Assembly (NCBI GenBank): GCA_903887095.1 | Contig: CAISOQ010000191.1 | Location: 1 to 5,240, forward strand | Origin: an uncultured Flavobacteriia bacterium | GTDB lineage: Bacteria; Bacteroidota; Bacteroidia; Flavobacteriales_D; Crocinitomicaceae | DNA: 5,240 bases | Reading direction: 5' to 3' | Shown here: positions 1 to 5,240 of the stretch, piece after piece | Layout of the letters: each line of letters starts with the position of its first letter | Position numbering within the stretch: the stretch's first letter is position 1 | Program-made: the position numbers and the translations under genes | Notes under the pieces: generated by a model | The model's input: only the letters and a program-made list of their open reading frames with translations | Database searches by the model: none | What the model was told of the DNA's origin: nothing

Positions 1-18
1 CGAATTGAACGAATTGAA
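1..18 (+). repeat. Two tandem copies of a 9-base unit
   Basis: The unit CGAATTGAA occurs twice in a row, at 1-9 and 10-18, and may extend to the left beyond the window. In the favoured upstream frame it encodes a repeated Glu-Leu-Asn, so it may simply be a short tripeptide duplication at the C-terminus of the upstream protein rather than a regulatory element. Confidence 0.6.
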
Positions 19-28
19 CATCTTTTAA
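1..28 (+). CDS. 3' end of an unidentified upstream gene (partial)
   Basis: Reading from base 2, codons run without interruption to a TAA at 26-28 and would give a protein ending ELNELNIF. The stop directly abuts the ATG of rpoN at 29, which is the kind of junction seen between co-transcribed genes, so this is the most likely upstream coding frame. The frame starting at base 1 is also open (to a TGA at 190-192), but it would overlap rpoN by about 160 bases, which is implausible. The frame starting at base 3 stops at once. Eight residues are too few to name the product. In some Bacteroidota asnS lies before rpoN, but this tail does not look like the usual AsnRS C-terminus. Confidence 0.4.
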
Positions 29-1477
29 ATGGCTTTAAAACAATACTTGGTTCAAAAACTGGAGCAGCGACTCTCTCCTCAACAAATTCAGTTGATGAAA
101 TTGTTGCAGGTACCAACGATGGAACTGGACCAACGTATCAAGCAGGAAATCGAAGAAAACCCTGCACTAGAGGAAGGCGCAGACAAGGATGAAGACGATT
201 TCGGTAACGACGACGATTTTGACGATGATTATGACAATGATGAGCCCGAATTTGATATTTCGGAGTACATTGATGAAGATGGATCGGATTATAAAACCAA
301 AGCAAACAACAACAGCAAAGACGAAGAGGAACGCGTAATCCCGCTTTCAGGTGAGCAAACGTTTCAAGAAATGTTAGCACAGCAGCTACATTTACTTTAC
401 CTGGATGATCAACAGTTCATGATTGCTGATACAATCATCGGTAACCTCGATGAATCAGGGTATTTAAACAGAGAAATTGAAGCATTGGTAGACGACCTTG
501 CCTTTTCTGCAAATATTCTTACAACGGAAGCGGAAGTGGAAGAGGTGTTGAGGGTTATTCAGGACTTAGATCCGGCTGGGGTTGGCGCACGCGATTTACA
601 AGAGTGTTTGTTGATTCAAATTCGCAGAAAGCAGAATGGAGATATTACGCGATTTACAGCTAAAAAAATACTCGAGGATTTCTTCGAAGAGTTTACTAAA
701 AAGCACTACGATAAAATCTCCAAAAAATTAGAAATTGAGGATGAAGATCTAAAAGAAGCGGTAGATGAAATTCTTAAGTTAAATCCGAAACCGGGTGGTT
801 CAATGAAAGAATCATCTAAAAATTACCAACAGATTATTCCTGATTTTCAAATTAATGAGTTCGAGGGCCGATTGGAACTCAGTATCAATGGTAGAAATGC
901 CCCTGAATTGAAAGTCAGCAGAGAATATGAGCAAATGCTGCGTTCGTATGCCGAGGGTGCAAAAAAATCCAAATCTGAAAAAGAAGCATTGACATTCGTG
1001 AAACAAAAACTTGATGGAGCAAAATGGTTTATTGATGCAATCAAACAGCGTCAAAATACGCTCTTGACCACCATGGATGCCATCATGAACTACCAGAGAG
1101 AATACTTTCTTTCAGGAGATGAAACGAAGCTGAAACCAATGATTTTGAAAGATATTGCAGAAATCGTAGGGTTAGATATTTCCACGGTTTCACGCGTTGC
1201 CAATAGCAAATATGTGCAAACTGGTTATGGCGTTTTTTCTTTAAAATATTTCTTCTCTGAATCCTTATCAACCGATACAGGAGAGGAAGTTTCAACGAGA
1301 GAAGTGAAAAAGATTCTTTCTGAAGCCATCGAAGGCGAGAAAAAGCGAAGACCGCTCACAGATGAAAAATTGGCAGAACTTCTAAAAGAAAAGGGCTACA
1401 ATATTGCCCGCAGAACAGTTGCGAAATACCGTGAACAACTTAATATTCCTGTAGCCAGATTGAGGAAAGAATTATGA
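29..1477 (+). CDS. rpoN: RNA polymerase sigma-54 factor
   Basis: Sigma-54 binds core RNA polymerase, recognises -24/-12 (GG/GC) promoters and needs an AAA+ enhancer-binding activator to open DNA. The 482-residue product shows the full family layout. Region I (about residues 8-48) is the Gln/Leu-rich activator-contacting segment ending ENPALEE. An acidic region II (51-88) has 21 Asp/Glu in 38 residues. The core-binding domain spans about 105-300. A helix-turn-helix at 373-393 includes DISTVSRVANSKYVQT, followed by GVFSLKYFFS. The RpoN box ARRTVAKYRE (460-469) matches the family signature perfectly and reads the -24 element. Length is normal for the family. The ATG at 29 gives the expected N-terminus and abuts an upstream stop, so the gene is probably inside a transcript begun outside the window. 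The usual proteobacterial partners hpf and ptsN do not follow; the next gene overlaps by four bases. Confidence 0.97.
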   Translation: MALKQYLVQKLEQRLSPQQIQLMKLLQVPTMELDQRIKQEIEENPALEEGADKDEDDFGNDDDFDDDYDNDEPEFDISEYIDEDGSDYKTKANNNSKDEEERVIPLSGEQTFQEMLAQQLHLLYLDDQQFMIADTIIGNLDESGYLNREIEALVDDLAFSANILTTEAEVEEVLRVIQDLDPAGVGARDLQECLLIQIRRKQNGDITRFTAKKILEDFFEEFTKKHYDKISKKLEIEDEDLKEAVDEILKLNPKPGGSMKESSKNYQQIIPDFQINEFEGRLELSINGRNAPELKVSREYEQMLRSYAEGAKKSKSEKEALTFVKQKLDGAKWFIDAIKQRQNTLLTTMDAIMNYQREYFLSGDETKLKPMILKDIAEIVGLDISTVSRVANSKYVQTGYGVFSLKYFFSESLSTDTGEEVSTREVKKILSEAIEGEKKRRPLTDEKLAELLKEKGYNIARRTVAKYREQLNIPVARLRKEL

Positions 1478-2127
1478 AAATAGCAGCTGAAATACTTTCT
1501 TGGATTTTCCTCCCTTTGCTAATGCCGGTTTACGGGCTTTTGATCGCCATGTATGTGCCTTCCAATCAGGACTTCCTGTTCAATGAGGACTCTTTGTATT
1601 TCCTAAGTGATGAAGCGAAGACAGCAGTGTTGTATATGTTTTTGATATTTAGTGTTATTGCTCCTGGATTATCTTTTGTAATTCTTCATAAACGAAAGAT
1701 TATCACCACGATCGATATGGAAAATCAGCGCGAACGAAACATTCCTATGTTTATCATGCTTTCCTATTGCTTGCTGCTTTATGGTCTGTTTATTTTCAAA
1801 GCACAAAACAACATTTTACCAAAATACATTTATGCTTTGCCTCTTTCAGGAGTTTTCGTGACAGTGGTTTATACCTACATCAATCGTTGGATCAAAATTA
1901 GTTTACACGGCGGTGGAGCAGGTATATTAACTGGTTTTACATTTGCATATGCACTTGAACAAGCAGAGTTTCAATTCTGGATTCTCATCTTCGTCATCAT
2001 CGCTTCTGGACTAACCATTTCTTCTAGGTTGTATCTTGAAAAACATACACCAAAAGAGGTTTACACAGGTTGGGCATTGGCTACTTTTATGACTTTTATG
2101 GTCAATTATCTTTATCCAATAGGTTAA
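1474..2127 (+). CDS. PAP2-like integral membrane protein with altered phosphatase motifs
   Basis: This 217-residue protein has about seven hydrophobic segments (roughly 6-26, 51-70, 92-109, 118-136, 147-162, 166-184, 198-214), so it sits in the cytoplasmic membrane. Three spaced motifs recall the PAP2 lipid-phosphate phosphatase superfamily. A basic stretch with R86, R88 and P91 (DMENQRERNIP) is in the place of KX6RP. ISLHGGGAG (142-150), with H145, is in the place of PSGH. S184-R185...H191...E195 (SRLYLEKHTPKE) fits SRX5HX3D except that Glu replaces the final Asp. Family members act on phosphatidate, undecaprenyl pyrophosphate or similar lipids; the substrate here cannot be told, and the departures leave catalysis uncertain. 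The ATG overlaps the rpoN stop (ATGA), so translational coupling with rpoN is likely. An annotation pipeline might call it simply a hypothetical membrane protein. Confidence 0.7.
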   Translation: MKIAAEILSWIFLPLLMPVYGLLIAMYVPSNQDFLFNEDSLYFLSDEAKTAVLYMFLIFSVIAPGLSFVILHKRKIITTIDMENQRERNIPMFIMLSYCLLLYGLFIFKAQNNILPKYIYALPLSGVFVTVVYTYINRWIKISLHGGGAGILTGFTFAYALEQAEFQFWILIFVIIASGLTISSRLYLEKHTPKEVYTGWALATFMTFMVNYLYPIG

Positions 2128-2135
2128 TACTTAAA

Positions 2136-2939
2136 ATGAAAATGAAACCACTTATTTTTTCTGTTGCAATTTTTATCCTTGCTGCATGCGGCGTAATGAA
2201 TGACAAAAATAAAGGAAAAGGTGTGAATCTCTTTACGATTCAACAAGATAGACAACTAGGCGCACAAGTCGCTCATGAGATTGATAGCAATAAAAGAGAA
2301 TATCCCCAACTTGATTCTACGCAGTACAAGGAAATTTATAAATACTTATACAAAGTAAGAGACAATATTCTCAATTCAGGCAAGGTTGATTACAAAGATG
2401 ATTTCCAATGGCGTTTGCGTGTTATTCATGATGATAGTACGTTGAATGCTTTTTGTACTCCAGGAGGATATATCTACGTTTACACAGGTATATTGAAATA
2501 CCTTGATTCTGAAGATCAATTGGCAGGGGTGCTTGGACATGAAATTGGTCATGCAGATATGCGCCATTCAACACGACAAATGACACAAATGTTTGGTATA
2601 CAGCTCCTATTAGATGTATTAGCAGGAAATCGTGCTGCATTAAAGCAAGTAACAGGGGCTTTAATTGGTTTGAAGTTTTCCAGGGCACATGAAACGGAAG
2701 CTGATGAGCGATCAGTGACGTATCTGTGTCCAACGAGCTACAATGCTGATGGTGGCGCTGGTTTTTTTGAAAAGATACAAGCTTCTGGTGGAGCGAGAGT
2801 TCCAGCTTTTTTAAGCACTCATCCAGATCCGGGTAATAGAATTGAGCATTTCCATAATTCGAAGGTTACAATGGGATGTAAAGGAAATCAAAGTTTTCAG
2901 ACGGAATACAAAGCGATGGTAAGCAAGCTTCCCAAATAA
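2136..2939 (+). CDS. M48-family zinc metalloprotease lipoprotein
   Basis: The 267-residue product is a lipid-anchored, periplasm-facing metalloprotease of the M48 family, related in layout to BepA and LoiP, which act in outer-membrane protein quality control. The start at 2136 is chosen because it yields a clean signal peptide ending in the lipobox L15-A16-A17-C18. An in-frame ATG at 2070 would bury the signal behind 22 extra residues and overlap the upstream gene by 58 bases; another ATG lies at 2142. The zinc site is HEIGH (135-139), with H135 and H139 as ligands and E136 as the catalytic base. The third ligand is E186 in SRAHETEAD (182-190). A THPDPGNRI stretch (228-236) matches the conserved HP loop that in BepA carries a regulatory histidine. 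Bulky residues replace the Gly often found after EAD. It lies eight bases after the PAP2-like gene. The natural substrate is unknown. Confidence 0.93.
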   Translation: MKMKPLIFSVAIFILAACGVMNDKNKGKGVNLFTIQQDRQLGAQVAHEIDSNKREYPQLDSTQYKEIYKYLYKVRDNILNSGKVDYKDDFQWRLRVIHDDSTLNAFCTPGGYIYVYTGILKYLDSEDQLAGVLGHEIGHADMRHSTRQMTQMFGIQLLLDVLAGNRAALKQVTGALIGLKFSRAHETEADERSVTYLCPTSYNADGGAGFFEKIQASGGARVPAFLSTHPDPGNRIEHFHNSKVTMGCKGNQSFQTEYKAMVSKLPK

Positions 2940-2946
2940 TTTGTAC

Positions 2947-3939
2947 ATGAAAGAAAAAAGGGTTTCCTTACAGGATATTGCAACGAGTGTAGGGGTTTCG
3001 AAAGCCACAGTTTCTTTTGTTTTAAATGGCAAGGGTGATGAGTTCAACATCAGCAAGGAAAAGCAGCGATTAATCAAAGAGAAGGCAAGGGAATTATTGT
3101 ATGTGCCAAATTTCTTTGCGAAAAGCTTACGTCAGACAACCACAAAAACAATCGGGTTGGTCCTTTCGGATATCTCAAATCCATTTTATGCAGAATTATG
3201 CAAAGTAATTCAAGAGGAGTTGCATGATAAAGGGTATAATACATTCTTTGTCAATACAAACGATGATCTGCAAATGGAGAAAACGCTCATGCGCGAATTG
3301 ATTCAACGCTCTATTGATGGAATGATCATTTCACCTTGCAATCGTATTGATGAATTGATCCCAATTTTACATGAAACGCATATTCCTGTTGTTTTTACCG
3401 ATCGACCGGGAGATGAAAATGCAGATTTTGTTGGAGTGGACAATGCCTCAGAGGCAGCAAAAAGCATCCAACAGTTTAAAGTAAAACCAAAAAAAATAGC
3501 GGTTATCATTCCTCATCAACCTCTGCTAATGACACTTGAACAAAGGGTAGATGGGTTGCGTGAGGGCTGCGAAAAAGCAGGTATTGATTTTGAAATTATT
3601 ACCTCTGTTGAAAATAACAAGCAGTTTTCCCAATTGATTTCAGAGTCATTAAAAACAGGAACAGACGCAATGATTCCTATAAATAATGCATCATCTTTTC
3701 AAACGTTGTTAGCACTGAAGCAATTGAATGCTTCGATTCCAAGTGATGTTAAAATCATTTGTTTTGATGATAGTATCGCATTTGAATTAATGCAACCGCA
3801 AATTTCTGCCATTCGACAACCCATAAAGGAAATAGCGAAAGAATCAGTAGACCGGCTATTGGAAAGGTTATCCACACCAGAAAAACCTGGAAAACATCTT
3901 CTTTTGAATTGTGAATTTGAAGGCCGGGGATCGCATTAA
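2947..3939 (+). CDS. LacI-family transcriptional regulator
   Basis: This 330-residue DNA-binding regulator has the classic LacI/GalR layout. An N-terminal helix-turn-helix covers about 6-26 (VSLQDIATSVGVSKATVSFV). A hinge helix YVPNFFAKSLR (52-62) follows. A periplasmic-binding-protein-like effector domain runs from about 68 to the end, with SNPFYAEL (77-84), FTDRP (150-154), R200 in the LEQR segment, CFDD (272-275, usually GFDD) and a terminal EGRGSH. Such proteins bind CG-centred palindromes as dimers and respond to sugars or nucleosides; the effector here is unknown. The start at 2947 gives the usual short run before the helix-turn-helix; an in-frame TTG at 2941 would add only two residues. 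It follows the M48 stop by seven bases and so probably shares the rpoN transcript. No sugar transport or catabolic gene is visible in the window. Confidence 0.94.
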   Translation: MKEKRVSLQDIATSVGVSKATVSFVLNGKGDEFNISKEKQRLIKEKARELLYVPNFFAKSLRQTTTKTIGLVLSDISNPFYAELCKVIQEELHDKGYNTFFVNTNDDLQMEKTLMRELIQRSIDGMIISPCNRIDELIPILHETHIPVVFTDRPGDENADFVGVDNASEAAKSIQQFKVKPKKIAVIIPHQPLLMTLEQRVDGLREGCEKAGIDFEIITSVENNKQFSQLISESLKTGTDAMIPINNASSFQTLLALKQLNASIPSDVKIICFDDSIAFELMQPQISAIRQPIKEIAKESVDRLLERLSTPEKPGKHLLLNCEFEGRGSH

Positions 3940-3950
3940 ATTTTAATTTG
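3916..3950 (+). promoter_or_regulatory. Candidate Bacteroidota-type promoter for the sensor gene (TTTG / TTAATTTG)
   Basis: TTTG at 3916-3919 could serve as the -33 element and TTAATTTG at 3943-3950 as the -7 element (one mismatch to TAnnTTTG), with a 23-base spacer at the long end of the usual range. Transcription would start near 3955 and leave a leader of about 65 bases. The -33 element lies inside the lacI-like coding sequence. Such short AT-rich motifs arise often by chance here. Confidence 0.3.
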
Positions 3951-4008
3951 CACCTTGATCCTCATTTCAGGTTTATTCAACCCCATTAAAGTATTCTTTT
4001 CAATATTC

Positions 4009-4016
4009 TATTTTTG
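4009..4016 (+). promoter_or_regulatory. Perfect -7 motif (TATTTTTG) just before the sensor start codon
   Basis: TATTTTTG matches the Bacteroidota -7 consensus TAnnTTTG at every fixed position. It ends four bases before the ATG at 4021, so a transcript starting from it would have almost no leader. No TTG or TTTG lies at the expected distance upstream (around 3982-3990 reads CCCATTAAA), which weakens the case. Confidence 0.25.
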
Positions 4017-4020
4017 TGGT

Positions 4021-5240
4021 ATGAAAAGAGATCTTTTTTTTCTGGCTTTACTTGTCAATCTACTCAGATTTTCTGCTTTTGGACAGTATCCAGCCTATTT
4101 TTCTTATAATATCGAGAATGGCTCGCCTTCGAATGAAGTGTATTCCGTTATTCAAGACAAGGACGGTTATCTCTGGATAGGTTGCGATGCAGGGGTGTAT
4201 CGCTTTAATGGTGTAAAATATGAGTATTTTACAAGCAAAGATCTACAGGCTCGCTCTGCCACAGGGCTCATTCAAACCCCGTCAGGTAAAATATTTGGAT
4301 ATAATTTTAAGCGTCAGCTCTTTTATGTGGATGGCCTTGGCTTGCATGTAATCAAAAATTGGAAGTACAACCTGAATGGAATTACATCTGATAAAAATGG
4401 AAATATATGGTTATCAAGTGAACAGGGAACTTTTCTGATTGATGACAAAACGCTAAAAATTTCCAAATATGTGGGAAAGTATATCAATTATAAAAAAGAC
4501 AGTATCGCTTTTACAGGGAGTATCAGTTCAAATTCAAAAGGATCCATTTATTTTCACAATGGTGTTTATTTAATTGAGCGGACTCGAGAAGGGAAGGAAA
4601 CAAACACGTTCATCCATGATTGTTTCAGGAATGCCCCGATGGTAATATCAAGATCAGAAAATACTCCCTGGATATTCTCATTACCCGAGAATAAGGTTTT
4701 CAGAAAGTCTAAGGGTAAGTGGGTATTATTCCAAGAAAAAAAATTGCTGAAATTGTTAAAAGGGAGAAAACCTAATGATGTTAGAGAAATAGATCATTGC
4801 TTATGGATCAGCACACACACCGGTCTAATTCGCTTCGATTTAAGAAATAAATCAGCACAACTTTTATATCCTAAAATTGCCTTTTCAGGAATTATTAATG
4901 ATAAGGAAGGAAATTTTTGGCTTTCGACCTTACACCATGGCTTACTTAGAATTCCTAATAGTAAGATTTTGTCTTGGAATCGGAATTCGAGTGGACTAGA
5001 TTTTGACCAGTTAAGTCACATAGTTTCTGCACAAAATATGGTTGTTGCATTTGGTACGGGAGGACAAATAATACAGATCAATAGAAGAAATAACTCTGTA
5101 GGATCTTTTGACGATGGGTTACAATCAGATATAGGGATGAGCTATTTCGACCCCATCGATGAGTGTGTTTATTTTAATAAACTTTCTCAGATTTATCGCT
5201 TCAAAAATCGTGAAATAACATTGATGAACAACTATTCAAG
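4021..5240 (+). CDS. Two-component-regulator propeller sensor protein (N-terminal part, runs off the window)
   Basis: The ATG at 4021 opens a frame that stays open to the right edge, giving 406 complete codons. Residues 1-21 form a signal peptide (basic start, hydrophobic core, likely cleavage after A19-F20-G21 before Q22), so the propeller lies outside the cytoplasmic membrane. The rest consists of Reg_prop-like beta-propeller strands recognised by D-x-x-G-x-hydrophobic-W-hydrophobic: DKDGYLWIGCDAGVYRFNG (46-64), DKNGNIWLSSEQG (124-136), a degenerate SKGSIYFHNGVYL (172-184), LWISTHTGLIRFD (261-273) and DKEGNFWLSTLHHGLLRI (294-311). Full-length relatives usually go on to more blades, a Y_Y_Y domain, a membrane helix and a histidine kinase or a DNA-binding output; none of these is within view, so the output type is unknown. 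It lies 81 bases after the lacI-like gene and probably has its own promoter. Confidence 0.88.
   Translation, partial: MKRDLFFLALLVNLLRFSAFGQYPAYFSYNIENGSPSNEVYSVIQDKDGYLWIGCDAGVYRFNGVKYEYFTSKDLQARSATGLIQTPSGKIFGYNFKRQLFYVDGLGLHVIKNWKYNLNGITSDKNGNIWLSSEQGTFLIDDKTLKISKYVGKYINYKKDSIAFTGSISSNSKGSIYFHNGVYLIERTREGKETNTFIHDCFRNAPMVISRSENTPWIFSLPENKVFRKSKGKWVLFQEKKLLKLLKGRKPNDVREIDHCLWISTHTGLIRFDLRNKSAQLLYPKIAFSGIINDKEGNFWLSTLHHGLLRIPNSKILSWNRNSSGLDFDQLSHIVSAQNMVVAFGTGGQIIQINRRNNSVGSFDDGLQSDIGMSYFDPIDECVYFNKLSQIYRFKNREITLMNNYS

Larger units (their letters stand above)
29..3939 (+). other. Probable four-gene transcription unit (rpoN to lacI-like)
   Basis: The four genes lie on one strand with junctions of a four-base overlap (1474-1477), eight bases (2128-2135) and seven bases (2940-2946). 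None of these gaps has room for a promoter or terminator, so co-transcription is very likely. The promoter probably lies upstream of the window, since only 28 bases precede rpoN and these look coding. Internal promoters within the coding sequences cannot be excluded. Confidence 0.7.

Noticed and set aside
961..967. Runs of seven to eight A (961-967, also 3489-3496 and 4736-4743) as possible programmed frameshift sites
   Set aside because: Each lies inside a frame that continues normally on both sides with family-typical sequence, so the A runs simply encode Lys codons in an AT-rich genome.
2070..2135. In-frame upstream ATG giving the M48 protein 22 extra residues
   Set aside because: It would overlap the PAP2-like gene by 58 bases and place the lipoprotein signal peptide internally; the ATG at 2136 gives a textbook lipobox at position 18.
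138..3509. Minus-strand open frames of 60-100 codons opposite rpoN, the M48 gene and the lacI-like gene
   Set aside because: All lie antisense to clearly conserved genes, show no recognisable domains, and have low-complexity Cys/His/Leu-rich translations typical of antisense shadows.
3936..3983. Short inverted repeats after the lacI-like gene (AAATT..AATTT at 3938-3949; GGTT..AACC at 3970-3982) as a terminator
   Set aside because: The stems are only five AU pairs and four pairs, with no GC-rich stem followed by a T run, so neither is a convincing intrinsic terminator.
3940..4020. Sigma-54 type -24/-12 promoter in the intergenic gap
   Set aside because: TTGCA occurs at 3948-3952, but the required GG ten bases before the GC is absent (AA at 3938-3939), so no sigma-54 site is supported.

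Overview
The window comes from a member of the Bacteroidota, probably a flavobacterium-like lineage. The evidence is an AT-rich sequence, weak or absent Shine-Dalgarno sites, a lipobox of the Bacteroidota style, an RpoN with a long acidic region II, a two-component-regulator propeller sensor, and a promoter -7 motif of the TAnnTTTG type. I see no sign of phage, insertion sequence, CRISPR array, tRNA or rRNA. All genes are on the + strand and packed tightly; the only intergenic stretch of note is 81 bases (3940-4020).

Bases 1-28 hold what is probably the last codons of an unidentified upstream gene, whose TAA directly abuts the ATG of rpoN. A run of four complete genes follows: rpoN (sigma-54, 29-1477), a seven-segment membrane protein resembling PAP2 phosphatases with altered catalytic motifs (1474-2127, overlapping rpoN by four bases in an ATGA), an M48 zinc metalloprotease lipoprotein (2136-2939) and a LacI-family transcription regulator (2947-3939). 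Junctions of -4, 8 and 7 bases strongly suggest one transcript. After the 81-base gap, a separate gene begins at 4021 and runs off the right edge. It encodes a secreted or membrane-anchored beta-propeller sensor, of the type that in this phylum usually continues into a histidine kinase or another output domain.

Functionally, the first three genes read as a sigma factor coupled to envelope functions: a lipid-phosphate phosphatase-like membrane protein and a BepA/LoiP-like periplasm-facing protease. The LacI regulator at the end of this run is an unexpected passenger, since such regulators normally sit beside sugar-use genes and none is visible here. The window is largely ordinary chromosome. 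The points most worth a second look are the altered PAP2-like motifs, the rpoN-envelope-LacI gene order, and the promoter arrangement at the sensor gene, where a perfect -7 motif lies four bases from the start codon.
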